DNA of 15,470 bases from Saprospiraceae bacterium UBA2365 (GCA_002344345.1 DDTL01000041.1:1-15470); one strand, 5' to 3'. Positions 1 through 7,594 are shown, counted from the stretch's first letter. Program-made: numbers and translations. The notes: generated by a model from the letters alone, not told the origin.

Positions 1-470
1 AATAATTCAATAATTAAATTTTGACTTATTTCATTCAATTCTTTAATGAATTCAGATGATATTTCACCTTCCGATAATAACAAATTAGATAAGTGCTCTA
101 ATGATTTATTAAAATAAAATCCATTTTGAAAATAACTTTTAATCTTAAATGATGATTCAAGAATATATCTTGTCCTATTGGTATTAAAGATCTGTCTTAA
201 AATCTTAAATTCCGAGAACAATTCTTTTTGTAAAATAGTATCACTTTTAACATAATATGTCAATTTTGAATAAAAATAATTTCTATTATCAACACTCTTA
301 AATCCATTTTCTTGGATTTCTGAGATTATATCATCAATTAAAATGTGAGGACTATATAGACTTAATCCAAAAGATCTTTTGAGAAAATTATTAATCAAAT
401 CTTCCCACATTTCTATCCAAATTTTGATTTTCATTTCGATAATATCCATTCTCATAATAATTTGAACCAT
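1..470 (-). CDS. Unrecognised AT-rich protein, N-terminal part (C-terminus beyond window)
   Basis: An open frame of 156 codons runs on the minus strand from ATG at 470-468 to the window edge without a stop, so the C-terminus is missing. An in-frame TAG lies just upstream, at about 479-477, so the start must be ATG 470 or the GTG two codons earlier. AGGTG precedes the ATG at ribosome-binding distance. The visible protein is mostly charged and hydrophobic residues (many I, N, K, L, F) with predicted helical character, no signal peptide and no motif I recognise. Base composition is far more AT-rich than the downstream genes, roughly a quarter G+C by eye, which suggests recent acquisition or an accessory gene. 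It is separated from the S9 peptidase gene by about 105 bp. Function unknown. The long stop-free frame in such AT-rich DNA supports a real gene. Confidence 0.6.
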   Translation of the reverse strand, partial: MVQIIMRMDIIEMKIKIWIEMWEDLINNFLKRSFGLSLYSPHILIDDIISEIQENGFKSVDNRNYFYSKLTYYVKSDTILQKELFSEFKILRQIFNTNRTRYILESSFKIKSYFQNGFYFNKSLEHLSNLLLSEGEISSEFIKELNEISQNLIIEL

Positions 471-497
471 AATCACCTATCACTAAGGGAGGATTTT

Positions 498-517
498 CAA
501 TCTTTTTTGAAAGATTG
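498..517 (-). terminator. Weak hairpin downstream of the S9 peptidase gene
   Basis: CAATCTTT (498-505) pairs with AAAGATTG (510-517) around a 4-nt loop. It lies about 60 bp beyond the S9 peptidase stop and just upstream of the AT-rich gene. The stem is A/T-rich and no clear T-run follows on the minus strand, so a terminator role is only possible. Confidence 0.25.
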
Positions 518-575
518 ATTAAGATTCAACGTTTAAATTTTCGAGCAAAATTCAGAAAAATATCAGCACTTATAC

Positions 576-3158
576 TCAATAATTCCCTTCAGGAAACAAT
601 TCATCCCACCAATCACCTTCATCCTTGAGGTATTTGGCCCACCATGCCATAATGGTATTGTGCCATTGGATCCGTTTGTTGTAGGTTAAAATATGATGAT
701 CTTCTCCTTTTACCATTACCAGCTCCACGGGCCTGCCTAAAATTTTCAAAGCAGTATACAATTGTATGCTTTCTCCTGGCGGTACATTGGTGTCTGAGTC
801 TCCGGTAAGCAATAATAATGGGGTTTTGATCTTGTCGGCATTGAATAAAGGGCTTTGATCTACATATAATGACCTGTTATTCCAGGGATAACTGTCTGCA
901 CTGGCTTCTGCACTGTATGCATAACCCCAGAATCCTTCTCCCCAATAACTGGATATAGAGCTGATCCCAGCATGTGAAATGGCTGTTGCAAATATATCGG
1001 TCCTTGTCATCAGCAACATAGTCATAAACCCACCATAGGAAGCACCCGCACACCCGACTTTTTCAGCATTGGCAAACGGATGAGCTTCCAAAAACTTTTT
1101 GGTTCCCTCGATGATCTCATCTGCCACCGTTGTTCCCCAGTTGTTCATATGCTCAGTGGAAAAATCCTGCCCAAAGCCAATCGCTCCGCTGGGTTGCAAT
1201 ACATATACAATGTAATCATGCCCGGCCCACAGATTGAATGGATACCTGCCACCGAATGTTCTGCTGACCGGAGTAATGCCTCCATAATAATAAACTATGA
1301 CCGGATACTTCCTGGTGGGATCAAATCCCGGAGGAAAATATACCCTGCCGGAAATTTCTACTCCGGATGTTGATGCGAAATTCCAGTCTTTAACTTCTCC
1401 AAATTCAACATTACTGAAGTTTTCAGCTTCAGGATCTTCAAAAAGTTCGTATTTCAGGTTCTTGAGGTTGAGTTTATAGGTTGAAGGGTATTTATTGGAT
1501 GGATTTCCGGAATATACTGCAACCAATGCTCTTGGGGCAAAATCTATCGAAGCCATGTAATCTACTCCGGTTTCTATTCTTCTAAAAGTATTTTTCTTTA
1601 CATCATATTGATACAAATTTTTAAAATCAGCTTCCGTAACATCCAGATAAATATGGTTATCTACAGGATGCCAGTAAACAGCGTTTATGGATGGATTGAA
1701 ATTTTTGGTATATGGAATCACCTCTCTATTTTCGAGATTGTATATGTACGACTGTTGGTCATAATTTGTTACAAGATCTGTTTTTGTGTTTTTCCCGGCA
1801 CTGTTAAAGGCAGATGGTCCTCCGGTCGCCAGCAGATATTTACCGTCAGGGGAAAAAACCGGATTGATACTCCATCTTTCACGTAAGAAAATAGTGTCCA
1901 GATGCATGTCAGCCAGGTTCAACATGAAAAGATTTTGCTTACTGAATGGCCTTTCCAGGTAATCAGGGTAGGACTGACTAAACAATATTTTGCTTCCATC
2001 CGGACTGATATCATGAAGTGAAGTGGTCAGATTTCCCCATGTAAGCCGTTGATTTTTACCTGATTTTAAATGATAACTATATAAAAATGATCTGTTGCGC
2101 CACCAGGCTTGTCTGTCTGCCAATCCCTGAATCTGAACCATCGATGATTCATTTTTCTCTGGTTCTTCATACACTGAATAGATAAAACAGTTTTCATCCG
2201 GACTCCAGTCATATCCTCCAAACTTTTCAGGCGCTGTAAATATCTCTGAAATGTTAAAATTTTCAACATCCAGAAGATATATTTTGGTTTCTTTATTTTT
2301 GGTTGCTGTATAGGATATCCTGTTGGTTTTAGGTAACCATTTGATCTGCCCGATATCAGCATGACGAAAACTATGAACCAATTGCTTGTTATCAGTTCGT
2401 TTAAGCAAAGTCCACCTTTCCGAATTGTCTGAGGAAGGTAAAGTCTGTCTGTATGTGACCAAATAATATTTGCCATCCGGTGAAAGATCCAGATCTGACA
2501 ATTTAATTCCATCCAGCATGTGATGTATATTTTTCCTGTCCAGTGGTGAGTTGTTGAAGGACAAGATGACTTTACTTTTTTTGTTTGCCTTGTGGATGAA
2601 ATGCCCGCTTAAAGTCCAGGTTTTCAGACTGTCAACAGGTAAAAGAATTTTAACAAGCAACAGATGTTTTCCTCGTTCCAGTTTCACTTCCTTAGAAACT
2701 TTGCCCGGATTTTCCTCATCCAATTTTGTTTTCGTTCCAATTTCTTTACCATCCAACCAGACTTTTAACATGGCATGGCTCTTTAGTTCAATCGTACCTT
2801 TGAGCCATTCCTCCGCCCAAAGGTAGGTTGCTGCATATACAACTGCAGGTTTTAAAAAGTTTGCTTCAGGAGCGATCAGTGAATCCATGGAGTATTTCCA
2901 ACGCCTTTCCTGAAGACTTTCAGGACTGATTTGTTTATTATCCTCCGGAAAATGATCACTAAAATCCCATTCATTGAAATGTAGCAGTTTTTCATCATCG
3001 TAGATCTTTCCCCTCGTATTCTCTGCCTGATTAAAAACAGGGTATTCCAATTCTGCCGGCTCCAGTTTTAGCCAACCGGGTATTACAAAGGTATCTTGTT
3101 GGGCAAATAAAGCATTGACCCAAAACACGATCGCTACCGCTATCGCAAACTTTCTCAT
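576..3158 (-). CDS. Secreted S9 family (prolyl-oligopeptidase/DPP IV-like) serine peptidase
   Basis: This 860-residue exported serine peptidase probably cleaves peptides in the periplasm or at the cell surface. Residues 1-20 form a Sec signal peptide (hydrophobic core, then AQQD). Residues about 21-195 look like an extra beta-sandwich domain (a pattern like WLDGKEIG, as in PA14 or jelly-roll modules). About 200-590 is a beta-propeller with repeated DLSPDGKY/FSPDGKYLL-type blades. About 600-860 is the alpha/beta hydrolase. The catalytic triad is visible: Ser707 in GASYGG, Asp789 in GDSDTNV and His821 in GEDHH. YYYGG near 623-627 probably supplies the oxyanion hole. The length is typical of large Bacteroidota S9 peptidases. 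It is the last gene of the lemA-DUF2207-S9 operon, 29 bp after the preceding stop, with an A/T-rich leader and no Shine-Dalgarno. The family is certain. Dipeptidyl-peptidase versus acylaminoacyl-peptidase specificity cannot be read. Confidence 0.95.
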   Translation of the reverse strand: MRKFAIAVAIVFWVNALFAQQDTFVIPGWLKLEPAELEYPVFNQAENTRGKIYDDEKLLHFNEWDFSDHFPEDNKQISPESLQERRWKYSMDSLIAPEANFLKPAVVYAATYLWAEEWLKGTIELKSHAMLKVWLDGKEIGTKTKLDEENPGKVSKEVKLERGKHLLLVKILLPVDSLKTWTLSGHFIHKANKKSKVILSFNNSPLDRKNIHHMLDGIKLSDLDLSPDGKYYLVTYRQTLPSSDNSERWTLLKRTDNKQLVHSFRHADIGQIKWLPKTNRISYTATKNKETKIYLLDVENFNISEIFTAPEKFGGYDWSPDENCFIYSVYEEPEKNESSMVQIQGLADRQAWWRNRSFLYSYHLKSGKNQRLTWGNLTTSLHDISPDGSKILFSQSYPDYLERPFSKQNLFMLNLADMHLDTIFLRERWSINPVFSPDGKYLLATGGPSAFNSAGKNTKTDLVTNYDQQSYIYNLENREVIPYTKNFNPSINAVYWHPVDNHIYLDVTEADFKNLYQYDVKKNTFRRIETGVDYMASIDFAPRALVAVYSGNPSNKYPSTYKLNLKNLKYELFEDPEAENFSNVEFGEVKDWNFASTSGVEISGRVYFPPGFDPTRKYPVIVYYYGGITPVSRTFGGRYPFNLWAGHDYIVYVLQPSGAIGFGQDFSTEHMNNWGTTVADEIIEGTKKFLEAHPFANAEKVGCAGASYGGFMTMLLMTRTDIFATAISHAGISSISSYWGEGFWGYAYSAEASADSYPWNNRSLYVDQSPLFNADKIKTPLLLLTGDSDTNVPPGESIQLYTALKILGRPVELVMVKGEDHHILTYNKRIQWHNTIMAWWAKYLKDEGDWWDELFPEGNY

Positions 3159-3187
3159 AAATGTATTTTTAATGACTAAAAATCCTG

Positions 3188-4879
3188 TTACCAGCCGCCG
3201 CCGCCACCGCCGCCACCGCCGCCGCCTGAAAATCCACCGCCACCGCTTCCAGAAGAACTTCCTGGCGGCGTTGAAGCTGAACTAATGGCAGAACTGAAAC
3301 TGCTGCCGATAGAGGACGAAAACTGTTGCGGGGAAAAATGAGTCCCATGCATCCCAACATACCAGACCGGATGATAACTATTGGTTTCCTGATTGGCCCG
3401 TTCCAGGGCATACTCGAATTTTTTACCCCATTTATTCTCAACGCCCAAAGCTATGGCATATGGCAGCATCTCCTCAAATCGTTCGACGGTCATATCAGGT
3501 TCATGGAAGAAATTAAGCTTGTCTTTCTCTGCAACAGACAAATACATCTTGAATCCTTCGATCTCATCCATTACTTTTCTGCCTTCTACTGTCGGCGCTT
3601 TGATCAGCCAGAAAAATACGATGAATAATATGATGAATAAAACAGACAAGATTACCGGAACATAAATCACGGGACTGAAAATAAAGGTCAGGATCGCCCA
3701 TCCCACTGAAAGCAGAAACACAGGAATCAGTCTGTAACTATTCAAACTGAAATACCGGGGTTTCATTTTTTTCTCCATAACATGACTGGCCTGGTTGAGA
3801 GCCACCGTAAATGTAGAATGGTTTTTATTGTCCAATTCCAGAATGTCATCATTCCTGAAAAACCGATTCCAGATTGCACTTTCTTCGGGCGTCAGTATTT
3901 TTCCTATGCCCTCCATTTTCTCCAGTTTATACTTTTTTTTCTCTTTATTGATTTTGAGAAAACCCTTTATGGCCATGCTAACGATAGAAGCCGTCATCGC
4001 TCTTTGAGTCATCCCCATTGATCGCAAAAAACCAATCTCTGCCGGGCTGAAATCACCCGGTGGATTAAAAATCGGATAAATGGTCCCTTTGGGTGGGTCG
4101 ATCCCGTGTCTCTTCCACAGCCTGAAATACAGAATAAAAATGATAATGATCCCAATAATTGAGAAGAAAATAAACAGATTGCTTTTCAAAAACCTTGTGG
4201 TTTTTTCAACCTGTGTAGGTTCTTTGACAAAGCCTTTCGGCCAGCCTACAGCTATTGTCAGTTGTTCACCCGGATTGAATGGCCTGGTTGAAGTAACCAG
4301 AAGTTTGTCATCATATTTAGTCAATGCGCAGTCACATGCTGTTGATCCGGCATAACCGGAATAGGCTGCTGCCTGCATTAACTTTGAGCCGGCAGGAAGA
4401 TTGACCACTACAGATGCTGTATCAATGGTAAAATTCCAACCACCTCCGATGGCATTGAAATACAATTCATCATAGTTTTCGAAGAAACCGACTTGCCTGT
4501 TGGTTTTAAAAACTAAAGTATAATTATACGCTCCGGCATCAAGCATTACATCTTCTTTCCCGACATAAACCACTACACCATTCCTCTCCTCAACCGTATG
4601 AAATGACTCTGTTTGGCCATCTCTGAGAACTTTAACGACCTCAAAATCAACATTAAAATGATTCCCAAGTTTATCTTCGTATTTTGTTGGAAATTCTCTG
4701 TAAATACCTCGTTTGATATTTACACCTTCTGCCTGAACCCTGATATTTTCGGTGACCTCCAAATCGCCTGAGGATTCAATGGTAATTTCAGAATGATATG
4801 ACATTATTTTTTCCTGGGAAAAGCTTGATTCCCCTAAAAAAAACAAAGTCACAAACAGTAGTATCCAAAATTTTCCCAT
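3188..4879 (-). CDS. DUF2207 (YciQ-like) membrane protein with poly-Gly C-terminus
   Basis: This 563-residue membrane protein has a signal peptide (residues 1-21) and an extracytoplasmic beta-rich DUF2207 domain at about 24-215, with characteristic features such as RGIYREFPTKY and the GGGWNFTI segment. A transmembrane helix lies at about 234-254. A soluble region follows (FSPAEIGFLRSMGMTQRA), then two further helices at about 384-402 and 404-426. The C-terminal part carries EIEGFKMYLSVAEKDKL and LPYAIALGVENKWGKKF, both typical of the family. It ends in a Ser-rich linker and a glycine tail closing with Trp (about 545-563, 11 Gly in the last run). The biochemical function of the family is not established. 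It starts 8 bp after lemA, and LemA and DUF2207 genes are commonly paired, so a shared envelope role is inferred. Glycine codons are mostly GGC, locally raising G+C far above the neighbours. Confidence 0.92.
   Translation of the reverse strand: MGKFWILLFVTLFFLGESSFSQEKIMSYHSEITIESSGDLEVTENIRVQAEGVNIKRGIYREFPTKYEDKLGNHFNVDFEVVKVLRDGQTESFHTVEERNGVVVYVGKEDVMLDAGAYNYTLVFKTNRQVGFFENYDELYFNAIGGGWNFTIDTASVVVNLPAGSKLMQAAAYSGYAGSTACDCALTKYDDKLLVTSTRPFNPGEQLTIAVGWPKGFVKEPTQVEKTTRFLKSNLFIFFSIIGIIIIFILYFRLWKRHGIDPPKGTIYPIFNPPGDFSPAEIGFLRSMGMTQRAMTASIVSMAIKGFLKINKEKKKYKLEKMEGIGKILTPEESAIWNRFFRNDDILELDNKNHSTFTVALNQASHVMEKKMKPRYFSLNSYRLIPVFLLSVGWAILTFIFSPVIYVPVILSVLFIILFIVFFWLIKAPTVEGRKVMDEIEGFKMYLSVAEKDKLNFFHEPDMTVERFEEMLPYAIALGVENKWGKKFEYALERANQETNSYHPVWYVGMHGTHFSPQQFSSSIGSSFSSAISSASTPPGSSSGSGGGGFSGGGGGGGGGGGW
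3194..3226 (-). repeat. GGC/GGT triplet microsatellite encoding Gly11
   Basis: Thirty-three bases made of GCC or ACC triplets on the plus strand encode eleven consecutive glycines at the C-terminus of the DUF2207 protein, followed by Trp and the stop. It is the most G+C-rich spot in the window and could slip during replication. Glycine tails of this kind are also common in TPM/DUF2207 proteins, so it is probably functional. Confidence 0.85.
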
Positions 4880-4887
4880 AACACGGA

Positions 4888-5436
4888 TTAAAACTTGATT
4901 TCCGGAACAGATCTTTCCGCATCACTACTCAGTTCGAAAAACTCCGCAGGCACATGTTTGGTATAGCTGGCGATGAGGTTGGACGGGAACTGATCTATCA
5001 TGATATTGTAGTTCCTCACGGTGCCGTTATAATACTGTCTTGCTTTTTGCAGATCACTTTCGATTCCTGATACTTCACGTTGGAGTTCAACAAAATTCTG
5101 GTTGGCTTTCAAATCAGGGTAGTTTTCTGCGATGGCAAATAGTTGCCCCAAAGCCCTGGTAATGCCGGTTTCGGCAGCTATATGGTCTTTGACAGTATTA
5201 GCACCCATTCCTTCAGCCCTAAGTCCAGCCAGTTTTTCAAACAATTCTTTTTCATGTGATGCATATCCTTTCACTGTATTGACCAGGTTGGGAATCAGGT
5301 CGTAACGTTTTTTCAAATGAACATCAATGCCACTCCATGCTTCATCCACCATTGTACGGAAGCGGATCAGTTTGTTGTAAATGTATATCGCATAGATCGC
5401 CAAAACGATCGCCAAAAGGAAGAGAAATCTTATCAT
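4888..5436 (-). CDS. lemA: LemA family membrane-anchored protein
   Basis: This 182-residue LemA protein is the normal length for the family. Residues about 3-21 form one N-terminal membrane helix. The rest is the helical bundle with family signatures: YNKLIRFRTMVDEAWSGIDV, LKKRYDLIPNLVNTVKGYA (about 42-60), NFVELQREVSGIE, ARQYYNGTVRNYN and the FPSNLIA loop near the C-terminus. The exact role of LemA proteins is unknown. They are thought to act at the envelope and often sit beside DUF2207 or TPM-domain membrane proteins. Here the DUF2207 gene follows after 8 bp, and an S9 peptidase gene after that, so this is the first gene of a three-gene operon. A TAACTTTG box lies about 55 bp upstream of the ATG. 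The assignment is secure and the function is inferred from context only. Confidence 0.96.
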   Translation of the reverse strand: MIRFLFLLAIVLAIYAIYIYNKLIRFRTMVDEAWSGIDVHLKKRYDLIPNLVNTVKGYASHEKELFEKLAGLRAEGMGANTVKDHIAAETGITRALGQLFAIAENYPDLKANQNFVELQREVSGIESDLQKARQYYNGTVRNYNIMIDQFPSNLIASYTKHVPAEFFELSSDAERSVPEIKF

Positions 5437-5490
5437 GTTTTGTTTGTTTTAAAAAGAAATATTAAAAAAATCTTCAATGTCGTCATTTAA

Positions 5491-5498
5491 CAAAGTTA
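5491..5498 (-). promoter_or_regulatory. Candidate -7 box for the lemA operon
   Basis: On the minus strand this reads TAACTTTG, a full match to the Bacteroidota -7 consensus TAnnTTTG, and would give a leader of about 45-50 nt before lemA. No TTG is found 17-23 bp upstream, so the -33 element is missing or degenerate. Confidence 0.35.
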
Positions 5499-5618
5499 AT
5501 ATTTAAACACCAATTTTGCATAAATCATCCCAATTTTAGCCAGTAAATCGACTAAATTTACTTTCCTGAGTACGGTTGCAGGCCAGGACAAGATAAATGA
5601 CTGAAATTTAAAATGATT

Positions 5619-5626
5619 TAGCTTTG
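5619..5626 (+). promoter_or_regulatory. Candidate -7 box for the M28-barrel gene
   Basis: TAGCTTTG matches the Bacteroidota -7 consensus TAnnTTTG and lies about 90 bp before the ATG at 5714. A second match, TATTTTTG at 5653-5660, is nearer the gene. Neither has a TTG at the usual 17-23 bp upstream, so which one is used cannot be decided. The 277-bp divergent region between lemA and this gene holds no other supported feature. Confidence 0.3.
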
Positions 5627-5713
5627 ATATACATGATCTCATTTCAAAAAATTATTTTTGGTTAATAATTCAATGGTTTGGTACATTTATTTAAAGAATT
5701 TAAAAATCAATAT

Positions 5714-7189
5714 ATGTTTTTAAAGATCAAGCTCATTATATGGATGTCTATTTTGGTGATTTCGGGATTGAAAGCACAGGAATTGGACAGGTTCCAATTG
5801 GAACATCAGCTGAAACAGCATGTTTCATTTCTGGCATCCGATTCCCTGGAAGGAAGAGGTTTAGGTACAGAGGGTAAAATTTTGGCAAAGCATTACATAG
5901 CAGATAAGTTTTCAGAATTTGGTTTATTGCCTTATAATACTGAAGGTTATTTTCAGGATTTTTACGTGAGAATTGGAATGGCTCGTGTAGAGGCCACTAA
6001 TGTAGTCGGATATCTGAAAGGCACAGACCCATTACTGGTAAATGAATACATTGTGATCGGGGCTCACTATGATCATTTGGGCATGGAGGAAGTTGGCCAT
6101 ACCATCAAAATTTTTCATGGGGCTGATGACAATGCATCGGGTGTGGCTGCAATGATCGAACTGGCACGGTATTTTTCAGGACACAGGGATTTTTTGAAGA
6201 GAAGTGTTATCTTTATTGCTTTTGATGCAGAAGAAAGCGGGTTGCTTGGATCAGAACATTTTGCGGAAAATAACGAATTGGTGGAATCTTCTGACATCAA
6301 GGCAATGTTCAGCCTGGATATGGTAGGTATGTATGCTGCCAATCAGGGAATTGATATGAAAGGCATCAGTTTGTTGCATGAAGGTGAAAAGCTTGCATCG
6401 GATATTGCACGTTCTTATCAGATCAGTTTGAAAAAAATGAATGATACGGTGGAGCCCAGAACCGACACGAAATCATTTGGTGATGAAGGAATACCAGCCA
6501 TTCATGTATTCACCGGTATGAAATCACCTTATCATAAACCACAGGACACTTTTGAAAAACTGGATTATGAAGGCATGGCTTTGATCACAACCTTTTTGGG
6601 TAGTCTCATCTCTGAATTGGCAAATATGCCGCAATTGAAGTCAGCTAACAAAATGGAGAAAATTCAACAAGATGGAGCTGTTAAATTTAATTTCGGTTTG
6701 AATCTTCTGGCTGGAAGTTCCGGGCATCGGTTTCCGGATAGGTTTTACACGGCAAAAAAAATTTTAAGCTTTGGAGTGGGCATGGCTGCAGAACTGAAAC
6801 TACCAAAAAATGTTGGTTTGCAGGCAGAAGCACTGTATTTGGGTGATGGGAGTAAATCATCTGAGGGCACTTTCCGTCGCCACTCAATCATGATCCCGGT
6901 CAATTTAAATGTGTACATTTTAAATGAAATGGGTGGAATGTTCAGTACTTATGTTTTTGGCGGTCCATATTTTCTGCAAAGTTTTGCAGGAAAAAATGGT
7001 GGAGAAGAGATCGATTTTACCGGATTATACAATGAACTGGAATGGGGCTATCAAATCGGATTTGGCCTTGATATTATGAATTGGCGGGTCAGAGGTTTCT
7101 GGCCTGTGGGATTAACGAATCTTCATAAAGATCCAGAGGATGTGATCAAATCCAAAGGTGGGTATTTCAGCATTGGATATTCGTTTTGA
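5714..7189 (+). CDS. M28 zinc metallopeptidase fused to an outer-membrane-type beta-barrel
   Basis: This is a 491-residue exported protein. ATG 5714 is chosen because it directly precedes a signal peptide (FLKIKLIIWMSILVISGLKA, mature from about QELD). The TTG 36 bp upstream would only add 12 residues before it. Residues about 25-305 form an M28 peptidase with all expected metal and catalytic positions: His118 and Asp120 in GAHYDHLG, Asp139 in GADDNASG, Glu173-Glu174 in DAEESG, Asp202 in SLDMVGM and His274 in SPYHKPQD. Such enzymes remove N-terminal residues from peptides using two zinc ions. After a linker, residues about 322-491 show alternating hydrophobic beta-strands, glycine turns and a final GYFSIGYSF, ending in Phe as in Bam-inserted outer-membrane barrels. 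The size suits an eight-stranded porin-like (PorT/OMP_b-brl type) domain. The inference is an aminopeptidase tethered to the outer membrane. The M28 part is certain and the barrel likely. Confidence 0.9.
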   Translation: MFLKIKLIIWMSILVISGLKAQELDRFQLEHQLKQHVSFLASDSLEGRGLGTEGKILAKHYIADKFSEFGLLPYNTEGYFQDFYVRIGMARVEATNVVGYLKGTDPLLVNEYIVIGAHYDHLGMEEVGHTIKIFHGADDNASGVAAMIELARYFSGHRDFLKRSVIFIAFDAEESGLLGSEHFAENNELVESSDIKAMFSLDMVGMYAANQGIDMKGISLLHEGEKLASDIARSYQISLKKMNDTVEPRTDTKSFGDEGIPAIHVFTGMKSPYHKPQDTFEKLDYEGMALITTFLGSLISELANMPQLKSANKMEKIQQDGAVKFNFGLNLLAGSSGHRFPDRFYTAKKILSFGVGMAAELKLPKNVGLQAEALYLGDGSKSSEGTFRRHSIMIPVNLNVYILNEMGGMFSTYVFGGPYFLQSFAGKNGGEEIDFTGLYNELEWGYQIGFGLDIMNWRVRGFWPVGLTNLHKDPEDVIKSKGGYFSIGYSF

Positions 7190-7201
7190 TCATCAAAAAA
7201 A

Positions 7202-7413
7202 GAGTCTTCTCCGAAAAGTCCAATTTGTTGGATTTCAATCGTTTTTTGCCCCATTCTACTGACCTCAAAGATCAGCACAAGACTAAAGGGAAACGATTGA
7301 AAACCAACAAATTATTAGTCCTCTTTTAGGCGCGTACTGACTGAAAACGTCAGTGCGTACTGACTGAAAACGTCATGGGAATTTAGGGGGCAAAGACTTT
7401 TCGGAGAAGACTC
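7202..7413. repeat. 212-bp palindromic element with 19-bp terminal inverted repeats (MITE-like)
   Basis: GAGTCTTCTCCGAAAAGTC at 7202-7220 recurs as a perfect reverse complement at 7395-7413. Inside it, 7222-7244 pairs with 7291-7313 with one mismatch over 23 bp. A shorter pairing, TTTGCCCC near 7245-7252 with GGGGCAAA near 7387-7394, abuts the right terminal repeat. A 23-bp tandem repeat lies at 7332-7375. Only A-runs flank both ends (AAAAA), so a target-site duplication cannot be proved. No coding frame is visible. It begins 12 bp after the M28 stop. It could be a non-autonomous transposable element, a long structured RNA or terminator, or a REP-like intergenic repeat. Confidence 0.7.
7332..7375. 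repeat. Two tandem copies of a 23-bp repeat, each with a hairpin
   Basis: The unit beginning GCGTACTGACTGAAAACGTC occurs at 7332 and again at 7355, identical over 21 bases. In the first copy ACTGAC pairs with GTCAGT around TGAAAAC, a 6-bp stem; in the second only 4 bp pair. The pair lies inside the palindromic element. Two copies without a spacer are not a CRISPR array. Confidence 0.8.
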
Positions 7414-7526
7414 AAAAACGGATCTCTTTGTAAGCCTGACGTTCCTATCTCCTCAAATTGACAGTTTCATGCTGTATCCGAAGGTTTTATGATTGTATTC
7501 CCTGATGATGAACTAACTCATGCAAA

Positions 7527-7559
7527 TTGGTAAAAACTTCATTTTAATTGGTATTTTTG
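7527..7559 (+). promoter_or_regulatory. Bacteroidota-type promoter for the asparaginase-like gene
   Basis: TTG at 7527-7529 is followed after 22 bp by TATTTTTG at 7552-7559, a full match to the TTG-N17-23-TAnnTTTG pattern. Transcription would start near 7566, giving a leader of about 29 nt before ATG 7595. This is one of the two best promoter candidates in the window. Confidence 0.5.
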
Positions 7560-7594
7560 GCAGCTTTTTAAAAGTCATTAAATAAAATATAGCC

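Noticed and set aside
3169..3441. Minus-strand frame rich in Ala, Val and Gly over the end of the DUF2207 gene
   Set aside because: It is an out-of-frame reading of the glycine triplet repeat and the surrounding DUF2207 coding sequence, with no family resemblance.
5678..5713. TTG start for the M28-barrel gene
   Set aside because: It would put 12 polar residues in front of a clear signal peptide that begins at ATG 5714.
7184..7198. Palindrome TTTTGAT-C-ATCAAAA at the M28 stop codon as a terminator
   Set aside because: The loop would be one base and the stem is A/T-only apart from one pair, so it cannot form a proper terminator hairpin.
7332..7375. CRISPR-like repeats
   Set aside because: Only two copies, directly abutting without a spacer, and no cas genes nearby.
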